Source: Kappaphycus alvarezii (lineage: Eukaryota > Rhodophyta > Florideophyceae > Gigartinales > Solieriaceae). From it: a stretch of 64,000 nt of DNA. Position 1 is the first letter of the stretch. Every line of letters starts with the position of its first letter. Both the position numbers and the translations under genes were made by a program. Shown here in pieces: positions 1-10,933 of the stretch. Under the pieces are notes generated by a model. It saw nothing but the letters and a program-made list of their open reading frames with translations. It searched no databases and was not told the DNA's origin. Location of the stretch: contig NADL03000144.1 of the NCBI GenBank assembly GCA_002205965.3, positions 62,001-126,000 of the forward strand. The letters are read 5' to 3'.

Positions 1-1169
1 AGCAGGACTTGCTAATAACAAAACCTTCTCAGCACCAATTTGCTCTGCCTCCTGCACAATTTATGGCAGAGTATCCGGATACAATATTGGTATGATAACT
101 TCAGAACTGCACATGTATGTAATATTCCATCCAACTAACTAGAACTTTACATACGTCAATATAAAAAGGTTGTCAACCCTCTTGTCAACTCTCCGCTTTT
201 ATAGAAATTCAGTCTCTCTGGCATTGCACAAAATTACCATTTCATGCTATGTCATGCCGCTATCCAATAGCTAATCATGACAGTATTCCGGTAGCAACTT
301 TGCCTCTCTGATAGGCCTCACGAGCTTTTGATTTGGCTATCTTAATAGATAAACAGTATTCCGTGCCTTAGGAGGAAAACAAGCGCCTAATTAAAGATTT
401 GGAGGAGAGAAGGCCAAGTTAGAAGATCTATCACATCAGTGAGGGAACGGACCAATATGATGTTCAGCACCGCTTTATGCAGAATTAAAGATCTCTAGAG
501 TGAGTAAACCAGTTAGAACAGCTTGTACACGTTATTCTTTTGCTACGAGCGGTATTCTGTAATGTCATCATCGGAACGGAAGACAATTCGCAACATTCTG
601 CGCGCTTACGATCTACTGTCTATAAATCGAGGTATAGTGTCTCACCATCATTATTATGATGTTCCTATATTAAAGTTGTGGCACGCTTCAATCAACCGCT
701 TCTACAATATGACTATTATATAAAGAACAGTAAATGTTACCACAGAACCAAGAGTGGGTGGCTTATACCAGCTCATCTTCGTCTACATCATTTGGAGCAA
801 CAGTATCTCATCTAATAATTCAGAAATCACAAAATCATTCCAGTTTGATCTCTCTATTCATCTATGAAGGAATCACAGGCCAGATTGGGAAATCTGATCC
901 TGAAGGGGGTATTTTGCGATGGATATCTACTACGAAAGGACAAGCGACAACGAGTGCGCACAACCGACAGTGTTCTAGGGCCTCCTGTTCACAAGATTGT
1001 TGCCTAGCTTGGGGTTTCCAAATCATGAGGTACAGTAAAATGCTTACCCTATGTTATTTTATTTGAAAAGGTATGACGAGTGGATAGTACGAACCTAGGC
1101 GTCAAACCAGAAAAGCCCTTGCTTGAGGAGGACTACATTCTCTTTATGACCAGGTCTCGACCATGACAA
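1..1169. other. Unassigned sequence, no gene recognised
   Basis: AT-rich sequence with only short open frames, the longest being 523-723 and 734-1066 on the plus strand. Neither has a motif, signal peptide or composition that I recognise, and neither continues in another frame. I see no RNA gene or element end here. Confidence 0.4.
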
Positions 1170-1410
1170 CCAAACAAACAAACTCTTTATTACAGGTTCA
1201 CTAAACCGAGCAGGGTCACTCACGCATCAGGTGATGCGAGAGACAGCGCACGGCGAGCTACGGCATGGACCGTGAGCTGGAGAACGAGGGAGGAGAGGGT
1301 GGTGACCAAGCGGTCTTATTCGACGGCAGCGGTAGTGCCGCGTCGTGTGGAGAAGAAGGCGGCTATCTTCCCTAGCGCGTGTGGACCAGAGGAGCCCAGT
1401 GCCTCGACCA
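1170..1410 (-). mobile_element. 5'-truncated LINE-like element, 3' end only
   Basis: Read on the minus strand, this stretch matches the last part of the nuclease-bearing LINE-like element at 15.5-20.2 kb (compare plus strand from about 19,930): it starts at a shared GGCACTGGGC, runs through the end of the nuclease frame and into the 3' untranslated tail. The tail contains CCTGCTCGGTTTAGTGAAC, an AATAAA signal and a TTTGTTTG run. Everything upstream is missing, as expected for target-primed reverse transcription that stopped early. Two more copies of the tail lie at 8,590-8,650 and 20,300-20,345. The match was found by eye and is clear over about 200 bases. Confidence 0.7.
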
Positions 1411-2159
1411 TCATAACTGCAATATGAGCAACTCTTTTTATGTTTACATTCTGATGTATGGTGGTTATTGTGTGTGAATGTCATGGGGGAACCTCCCCGC
1501 AGTTGCTTCAACGACTGCTTTTTTCATTTTGGTGATTTTGAGGTAGGACCATTTACTATTCTGAACTTACCGCTAAGGACTTGCTTTGGACAATTTCAGA
1601 GCCCACGCAGCGGCTCGGGACATGGAAGACACAGCGATGGAAGGTTAATTGAGTAGAGACGAGTCGCGGGCGGTTGAAAACAGTGTTTACATATCTATAT
1701 TCGCTGATGATTACATTGGGGGTTTCAGTTAAGCTTAATTTGATATATTGCTCGTCGCAAATTTACTGTGATCACTGATGGGAGACATTTAGGATTGAAT
1801 ACGAAAGAAACCACAATAAACTCAGAAAAGGAGCGGCTAGACAAAGCCGACTCTCGGGAGTCTCTTGCATGGGAAGACTACTTTACCACAGAATGAAAGC
1901 AAATAGACACAGTTATCCAGCCAAGGCCTTGCTGAATTAAAAAGTACTGCTATCCAATTGCAGCTTTGCTAAATTAAAAATTATTGTTCCACTCAGCTGT
2001 CCTCCCCGGTTCTCTTCTCTCCCTTGCTTGCTCGAAATAAGGGGAACAAACTTATTCCACCGATATCATGTGCTTGTCACTTGAAAGTTTGACCTCTTCA
2101 TTCAAAATAAAACAAAACTTGAAGTAGTCAGTACACCTAATCGGGACAAAGCAAGTCAT
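1411..2159. other. Unassigned sequence
   Basis: Short open frames only; no domain, RNA gene or repeat recognised between the truncated LINE tail and the short dispersed repeat that follows. Confidence 0.4.
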
Positions 2160-2265
2160 TCCAAGCGTTTGAGTCGATTGTGGGTGTCTGGAAAACATTA
2201 GGATAGATCGAATATATCCTCCAACAGTAAAAACACCCAAATGTACTCCTTTTCCAAGCATTTTT
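2160..2265 (-). repeat. Short dispersed repeat, copy 1
   Basis: The minus strand here matches 16,555-16,655 (plus) over about 90 bases: both have TTTGGGTGTTTT, then CGATCTATCC, then TTTTCCAGACA and CACAATCGACTCAAA in the same order and spacing, roughly 75-80% identical by eye. Shorter matches to the head of the repeat occur at 8,671-8,699 (minus) and about 57,253-57,290 (plus). The reading frame is not kept between copies, so it looks like a non-coding element such as a SINE rather than a gene fragment. Confidence 0.5.
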
Positions 2266-2572
2266 AAACCACCTTTGACCTCTCATACATTCCTATACGG
2301 CTCATAGGTCGTCTAATAAGCATTTAGGAATTAAGAGGGCTAGCCATTATCAAAAATGGCATGCGTGCTCTAAAGTGTTGATCTGATGATCAGGAGATAT
2401 ATCATGCGAATAAGAATAGCTCTTTATCGAAGAATGAAGTATTCGTCGATAAACAGCCATACGTCGTTATTCCATCTCTTTAATTTTGCATTCACAAAAC
2501 TCGTCTGAGTATCCTTGTAATCACAGCAAACCATACAATATGATATAATGAAAATTGTAGATATTCCTTGGC

Positions 2573-2680
2573 ATGCTGCGCTGGCTGAGTTGGCTGCGCT
2601 GGCTGAGTTGGCATGCTGCGCTGGCCGAGTTGGCATGCTGTGCTGGCTGAGTTGGCATGCTGCGCTGGCTGAGCTGTCAC
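2573..2680 (+). repeat. Tandem repeats in U3 of element A
   Basis: About five degenerate units of roughly 20-22 bp built on GCATGCTGCGCTGGCTGAGT. The right LTR has the same array (about 7,725-7,825) with small length differences. The position upstream of the TATATAA box suggests repeated promoter or enhancer sites; that role is inferred. Confidence 0.8.
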
Positions 2681-2896
2681 TGTACTTAAATTATATTTTT
2701 AATTATTTTTAGAGGGATGCTTTGCACTGTACTGTGGCGGTGCAGATTTGGCACATAGGTACTGTATAGATGCTACAGATAGTGAGGGTTGAAAACTCTA
2801 TATAAGGGGCTGTTTGCATGAAATGGTAGGACTACTTGGGAGCCAGCATACCCGAGCGGGGCGCTCAACAAGTTAAGTCAAACACAAAGCATAAAG

Positions 2897-2954
2897 GAAG
2901 TTGGCAGACAACTTCAAGCCAAGTCCGAGTAGTAGGAAGTTGAGAGTCAACTTC
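2897..2954 (+). promoter_or_regulatory. Two tandem RNA hairpins in the LTR leader
   Basis: GAAGTTG-GCAGA-CAACTTC (2,897-2,915) is a perfect 7-bp stem; 21 bases later GAAGTTGA-GAG-TCAACTTC (2,936-2,954) is a perfect 8-bp stem. They lie about 100-150 bases after the TATA box, so they should be at the start of the element's RNA. The first stem and most of the second are kept in the right LTR and in both solo LTRs. The two stems are also complementary to each other. A role in dimerisation, packaging or translation is inferred. Confidence 0.6.
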
Positions 2955-3169
2955 AGACCCAAGAAAACTTTTTCTTACGCTAGTCGCAGAGCGTCGGTGG
3001 TAGACCCTGCCCCTTTTATACTTGCTTGTAGCTTCCTCAACTCTCTTCTATATACACTCCCTTTTGTTCGTTCAACAATACCACGCAGCACTTTTGTCGC
3101 TCGCAACACCTCCTTCTCAGGGTAATTGGTTCTGAGGATCTCTTCTCCCGCCGATTTACCCCTATCATT

Positions 3170-3187
3170 TGGTACTCTTGTGGAGGG
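3170..3187 (+). promoter_or_regulatory. Primer-binding site of element A
   Basis: TGGTACTCTTGTGGAGGG lies two bases after the left LTR. It begins with the TGG expected from the complement of a tRNA CCA end. Element C has TGGTACTCTTGCGCAGGG at the same place, so the two elements appear to use the same or a very similar tRNA primer. I cannot say which tRNA. Confidence 0.65.
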
Positions 3188-3337
3188 GGTTGCACCCGAG
3201 GTATTCGAGTTGAGCAGTAGTAAGGAACACTTCGGGGGATTTCTTTTCGGTAATCATGGATCTCAACGCTGCTCGTATAACGTTCACAGGGCAAGACTGA
3301 AGACGTTGAGGAGTTTCTTTACACATATGTCAACGTT

Positions 3338-4937
3338 GTGATGCGAGAGAAGGGCGATGAAGAGAAGGCCGCAAGTATCTTCGCCTATCTTCATGGTGAC
3401 GCAAAGCACAAATATAAGTCCAAGTTTATCGACGGGTGGTCTCTTAACGGGAATGGGCGTAACTTCGGTGAGGTATGTGAGTGGCTTGTGAAAGAGTATG
3501 CTAAGGAGGTAGAACCAGATGAGATGATTCGTACGCCATAGAGGCCCGGCTCAACTTCGACGATTTGTTAAGCTCATTGGTGTACTTGTGTGATCTTTAT
3601 GAAAAGGCTGGGTTCAACGCCCAAGCCAAGTACGGAATGCTGCGTAAGGCGGCTATGGGGGATAAGCGGCTCTCCGATTTCCTCCTATCAAGGGCCCTCA
3701 CACTTTTGATGAACTGAAGGGTACCATAGTAGAATTTGTCAAAAATTCGGAGACGTTTCAGTCACTGAGTGAGGTACCGAGGGAAACCCGCACATCGATG
3801 TCTATCGTACATCCTGAAAAGAATTATCAAAGGCCGGCTACTAGTGCAGCGGCATTAGAATCTGTCAGGAGCGATGTCAAAAACTTGGAAGAAAGGTTGG
3901 AAACCCGATTCGATAATCGACTTGACATGATAACCTCGCAGTTGGAAAGCCTTACTCTTACCATTAAGAAGAACCAGTCTGGGGCCCCTAAGGCCGCAGA
4001 AGTCTGTTCTTACTGTCACAAGCCTGGACACTTTGCAAACAGGTGTCCTGATAATCCACATAGAAACACTCGTTGTGCAAAGTGCGGTCGATATGGGCAT
4101 CATGAAAGTAACTGCTGGTCTAAAGACAACAGAAGAGCAAATTTATCGGAAGCAAGGAGTGAGTCAGGACCAGAGGTGAAAATCTTACAAAATAGAAGGG
4201 ATCAAAGGTTGACGGATGCCGGTAACGTATCCATCGCTGAAGAGATTAGTCAAGTCAATGTGACAAAAAGGGATGGGGAAGGGAACATTTTATCGAAGAA
4301 ACCTAGGCTAGAGTATGGAATGCTGGAGCATATCCCAGCACCTGTACCTCCTCGAACCAAGAGGTCTGATCAAGTTGTTCCAGGAGTGGGAGTCACTCCG
4401 GCCAAGAAGACGAAAAAGAGTAAGAAAGTTAAGAGTATCTCTAAGGACGTACTAGAGTATGTGAAGAGGTACAATTTGGTGGCTGAGCTTGCATCGGCCC
4501 CAACTGGGATAACGTTTGGTCAACTTTTGAGGGGCGACGCAGAGGATGCGAGAAAAGAACTCAAAAAAATTATCAGGTCTAATAAGTCCGCTAAGGGTAA
4601 GAAACTGTTTCTTCAATCGGCCTCGACAGCACCAAGACGTCTTAAGCTGGTACCAGTCAAAGTATTGGGTATGAAAACCCAAGCTCTCTTCGATTCGGGT
4701 GCTGTTCCAAACCTCATTTCAGAAACTTTGGTGACAGATCTAGGTCTCGAAATTACTCCAACGACTCGAAAAATAACTGTAGCGGATGGAACCGTCTCAA
4801 AATGCATGGGCACTGTTGACAAGGTTTCCGTGTTCTTTGGGGACTCTAAAGTTGATGTAGACTTTCTTGTCATGCCGGATCTCCCTTTCGATGCAATCAT
4901 TGGCTGCCCACATGGAAAGACTAGGGACATGCATTGA
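3338..4937 (+). mobile_element. Element A gag and protease region
   Basis: Capsid-like sequence (3,338-3,780, helical and charged), then the open frame 3,798-4,937 with two zinc knuckles, CSYCHKPGHFANRC and CAKCGRYGHHESNC, separated by the linker PDNPHRNTR. Downstream in the same frame is a retropepsin-like segment with the catalytic DSGA triad region (ALFDSGAVPNLI) and a flap-like stretch up to FDAIIGC. The double knuckle with an NPHRNTR linker is also found in element C, which makes A and C members of one lineage. Confidence 0.85.
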
Positions 4938-5442
4938 CTTGGGCAACCAAATGGTTTCAGTTAATATTGACGGCAGAACCGTGAAGATGCCCCTGGATTT
5001 CGACAAAAGCACGCATCCTGAAGATTTAAAAGAAACGGACAGTGAAGATTTCACTTCTAGCTATGACAGCGAAGATTCGGAACCAACTAACACTTTCGGA
5101 AGTGGAAAAGGGTACCCTCGGGGGTAATGAACATGGCATGGGACGATTATGATTCGGGTTTGAAACAGATGACGACTGGAATTCTAGGATAAGTTTGAAA
5201 CCCGAATGTGTTTCTTTTTGCGATGATATCGAATCAAAGGACAGAATTCGGAGCATGAAAGAAGATTACCTTTGCAAAGAAAATAAGAATACGTCGAATT
5301 CCATATATGAAGATGTGAGCACGACGGAAGAGGTCCTTCAAAATATTGAGGTTGAGGATCAAGAAGAAAAAGGGCGCCAAATGGCAGAAATCCAAGGAAA
5401 AGTGCAGCACCTTCCCGCCCCGCCTCACTGAAAATATCCGAC

Positions 5443-7014
5443 ATGTTAACATCTTCCGAAGTAATTGCATGGAGCGTTTCAGATTTAAGACAAGCAAGTG
5501 TACCGGTTACTCACTCGTTCGAACTTACCGACACTCAACCGATTTACCACAAGCCTAGACGTCAACCGCCAAAATATGACCAATTTATCTCAGAAAATGT
5601 TACAAGTATGCTGAAAAATGATATTATTCGACCAGTTTCATCCCCATGGTCGTTTCCAGTTGTGGTCGCACCAAAGAAGGATGGAAAGCTGCGTTTTTGC
5701 GTCGATTACCGACAACTGAACCAGAGAATGATACCCGATCGATTTCCGATTCCGAACATGGAGGAGATCCTCGAGGACCTGAAGGACGGGAGATATTTCA
5801 CCTCAATTGACCTTTACACTGGCTATTGGCAGATTCCATTGGATGAAAAATGTAAGGAAAAAACAACCTTTACCAGCAAAGCCGGTACGTTTCGAAGTGA
5901 TGCCTTTTGGTCTCATGAATGCACCAGCTACATTCCAAAGAAATGAACGAGGTTTTGAAAGGACTTCCATTCGCAAGAGTCTATATCGATGATGTCGTCA
6001 TATTCTCAGAAACATTGGATCAGCACATCTCGCACGTCAAGACAGTTGTGGAGAGGATATCGGAGTATAGCTTGAAAATTAAGTTGAGCAAATGCTTCTT
6101 TGCGAAAACTTCTATCCAATTACTCGGTCATATCGTCGACCAAGAGGGAATTAGAGTGGATCCAGAGAAAACGAAAAAAATAAAGTTGGCACCAAGGCCC
6201 GCTTCAAAGACGGAGGTCCGAAGCTTCTTAGGACTGGCCTCATATTACAGAAGATTTATCAAAGATTTCGCCAAGACTGCAGCACCGTTACATGCCAGCA
6301 CTACGAAGAACGGAAAATTTACTGGAACAAGGAAATGGAAACTGCATTTCAGGAGCTTAAAGATAAGCTATGTGTCCCCCAGTTCTCATGTACCCAGATT
6401 TCAAGAGACCATTCGTTGTGGAGACAGATGCCTCAGAACGGTCTTTGGGTGCCGTTTTGTCCCAAAAAGATGAAAACGGAAGACTACACCCTGTTCAATT
6501 CGCAAGCCGAACTCTGAATGATGCGGAAAAGAGATACTCAGTCTGCGAGAAAGAAGCGCTAGCTGTCGTCTTCGCGCTGAAAAAGTTTCGCGTATACCTT
6601 TTATCACTCGAGAAATTTGTCTTGATAACTGATCACCAGGCACTTAAAACAGCATTCCAAAAGAAGGATGTACATCACCGCTTGGCCCGATGGCTCGACA
6701 TTTTCGCAGAATATCGGTTTGAAATTGTGTATAGACCCGGACGCAATAATCAGCCTGCCGATTACCTATCCCGCTTGAGGGACGCACTGATTCCAAATGA
6801 AAAAGCTTCGGAGGACATCGTCGGAGTCGCCGAGTTGCAGTTGCCGAACGATAACGAGTACGAAGCTAATATTCACGGACTGATCAAATTCCTCGATGGA
6901 CTAGAAATGAGAAAGGTTGATCTTGAACACGAAATTGGGTACGCAGGAATCAAAAGGCTTTTACATTGTGGAATGGGAAACTCTTCCGGCACACTAAAGC
7001 CGGTCCCCGACTAG
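5443..7014 (+). mobile_element. Element A reverse transcriptase and RNase H region
   Basis: Typical Ty3/gypsy polymerase sequence: SPWSFPVVVAPKKDGKLRFC and VDYRQLN (fingers), FTSIDLYTGYWQIPL (motif A), VYIDDVVIFS (motif C with the YIDD catalytic pair), LGHIVDQEGIRVDPEK and FLGLASYYRRFIKDF (thumb and connection). RNase H follows with VVETDASERSLGAVL, EKRYSVCEKEALAVVFALKK and LITDHQAL, ending with RPGRNNQPADYLSR. Confidence 0.9.
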
Positions 7015-7079
7015 TGGCCCCTTTGAAAGAATGAAGATCTTGAGGACTTTCCATGATGAGGGCATTGGGATCTCGAAAC

Positions 7080-7610
7080 AACCAAAAAATTCGTAACTGA
7101 GAGATTCTGGTGGCCCGGTATCCATAAGGACGTCTATAATTTCGTGAAAAGCTGCGACAACTGCCAAAAATTCACTCCAATACGGAAGTATAAGACAACT
7201 CTAAGTTTTCCAGTTTCCGGTCTCTTTGAAACCTTCTCAATTGACTTGCGGGCCCGTTCAAGGAAACTTCTTCCGGAAACAAATATCTCCTTATAGGAAC
7301 ATCTTACTGGATGGCCAATAGCAGTTGCAGTGAGGAGGCAAATGCTGAGTGGTACTGAGATTCATCGAAAAAGAAATAATTGAACCGTTTGGTCTTCCAA
7401 AAAGGATCATCTCGGATAACGCCCTTTGTTTTACTGCAACTTCACTGCTTCGTTTTTGGAAGAGAAAGGATTCAGCTGAAGACAGTTCTCGACTACGCTC
7501 TTATGTCAAACGGAAAAGCCAAAAAGATGATTGGAACTATCAAACGCGCACCTACTTTTTGGAATATTTTATAGGTAATCAACTGCATCCCTATTCGTTT
7601 GAAAGGCCTC
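7080..7610 (+). mobile_element. Element A integrase remnant
   Basis: Integrase-like sequence follows RNase H: a Cys-x2-Cys pair typical of the N-terminal zinc domain (SCDNCQKF near 7,150) and core motifs such as FGLPKRIISDNALCF near 7,390-7,430. The C-terminal part before the right LTR is short. No chromodomain was recognised. Confidence 0.75.
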
Positions 7611-7693
7611 ATGTTTTAACAATAAGGCAAATTACATTAATAAACAGAAGAAGAATGATGACGAGTCGGGACGTTCGTCTTGAGCGAGGGGCG

Positions 7694-8305
7694 TGATATA
7701 ATGAAAATTGTAGATATTCCTTGGCATGCTGCGCTGGCTGAGTTGCTGCTGGCTGAGTTGGCATGCTGCGCTGGCCGAGTTGGCATGCTGCTGGCTGAGT
7801 TGGCATGCTGCGCTGGCTGAGCTGTCACTGTACTTACAATTATATTTTTAATTATTTTTAGAGGATGCTTTGCACTGTACTGTGGCGGTGCAGATTTGGC
7901 ACATAGGTACTGTATAGATGCTACAGATAGTGAGGGTTGAAAACTCTATATAAGGGTTTGCATGAAATGGTAGGACTACTTGGGAGCCAGCATACCCGAG
8001 CGGGGCGCTCAACAAGTTAAGTCAAACACAAAGCATAAAGGAAGTTGGCAGACAACTTCAAGCCAAGTCCGAGTAGTAGGAATTGAAAGTCAACTTCAGA
8101 CCCAAGAAAACTTTTTCTTACGCTAGTCGCAGAGCGTCGGTGGTAGACCCTGCCCCTTTTATACTTGCTTGTAGCTTCCTCAACTCTCTTCTATATACAC
8201 TCCCTTTTGTTCGTTCAACAATACCACAGCACTTTTGTCGCTCGCAACACCTCCTTCTCAGGGTAATTGGTTCTGAGATCTCTTCTCCCGCCGATTTACC
8301 TATCA
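7694..8305 (+). repeat. Element A 3' LTR
   Basis: 612-bp LTR, partner of 2,541-3,167, TATATAA at 7,947-7,953. It is followed at once by the CAATA target duplication. Compared with the left LTR it shows almost no base substitutions. Confidence 0.93.
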
Positions 8306-8310
8306 CAATA

Positions 8311-8963
8311 CTCACATTCTGTTAGCAAACGGCAGAAAAAGTAGACATCACTGCATACTTTGATACACTCTACTCAAACAGCCCCAAATCAATGAGATAC
8401 AGACCGCAAAATTTCTTAATAAGAGTGTGATTAAGGAGGAGCTTGGAATTTAATCAGAGTTTCTGGTTTTGTACCCACTTACAGTCCAAAACCCTTCCTA
8501 ACTGAAACTTTATCTTGTAACGAACCTTTCAACTTAAAAAGTTTCACCGTGTATAGGATTCTTCCCATCATTAACAACAAACAAATGCTTTTATTAGATG
8601 TTCACTAAGCCGAGCAGGGCCACTCACCCATCAGGTGATGTGAGAGACGGCCATTAGTAACATCAACGTTACCAAGAGTAAAGCACCCAAACCTTTCCCT
8701 AACTTTACCTGCACTCGAGCTAATGTTGATGAATTGGGGTTTGCTTCGCTTGGACTTATCTTTGGCCTGATCTACAGCTTGGCCCCGCAATCATTCCGTT
8801 GGTGTTGACTGTTTCTATAACATCTCCGTTTATTAAATCTGTGACATTGTAAATCTGCATTTAAACGTATTTAATCCCCTCAAAAATTTTATCAGAGGCA
8901 CATGTCGTGTAGTAATCATGTTTACTTTATGGTTTATGAAAGTCATGGAATCTATTTCCATAT
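8311..8963. other. Unassigned sequence with a truncated LINE tail
   Basis: No gene recognised. The stretch contains, on the minus strand, a short LINE-like 3' tail at 8,590-8,650 (GGCTTAGTGAAC, AATAAAAG, TTTGTTTGTTG) preceded at 8,671-8,699 by the head of the short dispersed repeat (GGAAAGGTTTGGGTGCTTTA). Confidence 0.5.
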
Positions 8964-10333
8964 TGATGTGTGCAAATTCGCACATAAAAGGAAAATCTAG
9001 AAGAGGACCAGATTTGGATACAGTATCGGAATTTGGAAGACATTTTTAAAGTTTCTGAATTTGCAAGATATTTTAAATTTGGATGAGCGTGCCAAAACCA
9101 TGGGTTGATTTTTTATTTTAAGACACGGTGTCATTAATAGATGACATTACTGTACACGTCCAAGGTCGTCATACTTTTCGAAGACGTCGCAGTATTTAAA
9201 GTTCAAAATTGACGTCGTTAAGGCAACCCCCCGCCATCAACTAACCCATCGGCTCACCTCTTCTTTTGGCCCTTAATATGACCAACCTTCGCCCTTCCCT
9301 CTCCATCACCAAGTCATCCCGAGGCCTTCGTCTACTAAAAGCTTTGGCCCTGATGGCAAATGTCCAACTGACTACGATGATTACTGTAGAAGCTTGGACC
9401 GGGAACGCGTTCTGGAGTGGATCCGCCGTAACTGCTTCGAGCAGGTAGAAGAGGAGGAAGGAGGAGGGATAAGAGGAGTTACAGGTGGAAGAGGAAGAAG
9501 AGGAGGAAGAGGAGGATGAAGAGGAGGACTGGGTGGACCCGTGGAGCCACTAGTACGCAACGGTGGGGAGCTCTTATAGAGAGGGAAGGGGAGACTGAGG
9601 GAGTAATTGTGATCCCTGACTCTTCTGACGAAGATGAAGAGGAGTGAAGATGTGGTTCAGGAGGATGAGGGGGAGGGAGACATGGAAAGTGCTGGATTAG
9701 TGGGAAGGGCCAGAAAATATGGACCAGGTGGTCCCGACTCTGGAACCGGATGGGGACGTCCTCAGTGGTCTAGATACTTCTCAGGAGGCAATGGAGAATT
9801 CTAAGCCGTTCGCAGATATTTGTGTAGACTGCCTGGGTGGAATGGATATTTTGGGGAACTGTTTGGCTCTGATATAGAGGACTAAGATATTAAGGAAAGA
9901 ATCTAGATATTTACCTTCATAGTAATTGCTGTTAGTCTTTCTCGTTCACATGATTCCATTTGATGCATTTTATGGTTCTTAGTATGTTTCTTTGAGACTT
10001 TAGGGTTAGCCAAAAAGTCTATATAAGCTGATTAAACTGCTTCCTCCTGTGGAGGTAAAGCAAGTTGGCAGACAACTTCAAGCCAAGTACCGAGTAGTAG
10101 GAAGTTGAGAGTCAACTTCAGACCCAAGTAAACCTTTTCCTACGTTGGTCACAGAGCATCAGTGGTAGACCATACCCATTCCATACTTACTTGTAGACCT
10201 ATCAAATATTTTCTTTATCCACTCATTTTTGTTCGTTCAACTATACCACGGTAGCACTTTTGTCGCTTGCAGCAATTACTTCTTGCGGTAGTTGGTTCTG
10301 AGTATCTCTTCTCCCGACGTTTTATCCCTAACA
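8964..10333 (+). mobile_element. Solo LTR (Ty3/gypsy-type), enlarged copy
   Basis: A single LTR flanked by perfect 5-bp duplications CATAT (8,959-8,963 and 10,334-10,338). It begins TGATGTGTGCAAATTCGCAC and ends CCCTAACA. Homology to the inverted solo LTR at 13,244-13,959 is clear in two blocks (about 8,964-9,180 and 9,895-10,333) around an extra segment of about 650 bp. The 3' 280 bases, including the TATATAA box, both leader hairpins and U5, also match element A. Solo LTRs arise by recombination between the two LTRs of a full copy. It is older than element A's insertion, judging by its divergence. Confidence 0.85.
9240..9890 (+). other. Coding-like acidic insert inside a solo LTR
   Basis: This segment has no counterpart in the sister LTR at 13.2-14.0 kb. 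Parts read as protein: a stretch with CPTDYDDYCRSLDRERVLEW (about 9,360-9,425), a glutamate/glycine-rich (GGA)n run (9,447-9,530), and about 9,600-9,650 the motif EGVIVIPDSSDEDEEE, a hydrophobic core followed by serines and acidic residues that looks like a SUMO-interacting motif. Near its end is FGELFGSDIED before a stop. It could be a captured host gene fragment or a remnant of the element's own extra gene. I do not recognise the protein. Confidence 0.45.
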
Positions 10334-10338
10334 CATAT

Positions 10339-10933
10339 ATTAGCCCCACCCGAAAATAATAACCTTGCCACTCCTTCCTCCAATAGATTCCTGTTGAAAA
10401 CTGAGGTAGTTCAACGTAATTATTCAACGGAATTATTAGCCAATCAATCTCTCTATAAGATCATGACGGACAGTACTGTACTATAGTACTCGAATTCACT
10501 AATGTACCACTGCAGTACTTCAGTACCACAGAAGAACCCGTTCGCAACTTAAAAGGCATCTTATTTGCGCTGCAGGAGATCTCACGTCCAATGCCATATG
10601 CGTTTTGTCTATCCCCGTAAAAGTTTATGGGATAACGTGCGGGTGCCCCTTGATAAGACCTGGCAGTTGTTCTATTGGCAATGAATTGAATGTGTTAACT
10701 GCGGACCTTATTGTGCGTCTTGATGTGAGCTTTTGTTATACCAATAACATATACCAATACATTCAAAGAACAGCGAGCGTTTCATAGCCAAACATAGCAT
10801 AATAAACACCTAGACTTCGGTACCCCTTCGTTAAAACGGCGCCCCATACAAGAGGTACCAAATATCGTACCCCTTAACAATAGCTACTTCCGGATAATAT
10901 AAAATGATTGCAGCATCCTACAGCTTCTTTAGC
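10339..10933. other. Unassigned, rich in GTAC palindromes
   Basis: No gene recognised. Contains ACCACTGCAGTACTTCAGTACC at about 10,507-10,528, whose near-identical copy (one base different) is at about 15,241-15,262, and several TACTGTAC/GGTACC motifs. Confidence 0.4.

Larger units (their letters stand above)
2541..3167 (+). repeat. Element A 5' LTR
   Basis: 627-bp LTR, TGATA...TATCA. U3 carries a tandem array (2,573-2,680) and ends in a TATATAA box at 2,799-2,805 followed by an R/U5 region with two hairpins. Its partner is at 7,694-8,305. The 3' 280 bases are shared with the solo LTRs at 8,964-10,333 and 13,244-13,959, whereas U3 is not. Confidence 0.93.
2541..8305 (+). mobile_element. Element A: Ty3/gypsy LTR retrotransposon, broken
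   Basis: A 5.8-kb fossil retrotransposon flanked by direct 5-bp duplications CAATA (2,536-2,540 and 8,306-8,310). Both LTRs begin TGATA and end TATCA. A primer-binding site follows the left LTR and a purine-rich GAGCGAGGGGCG precedes the right one. Inside, in order on the plus strand, are a gag region with two CCHC knuckles, an aspartic protease with DSGA, reverse transcriptase, RNase H and integrase; that protease-RT-RNase H-integrase order is the Ty3/gypsy arrangement. The coding region is broken at several places, perhaps six or more. The LTRs differ mostly by small length changes and very few substitutions, so the insertion is young. Confidence 0.92.

Noticed and set aside
9447-9530. A (GGA)n stretch as an independent microsatellite feature
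   Set aside because: It lies within, and in part in frame with, the acidic coding-like insert and is better treated as part of that.
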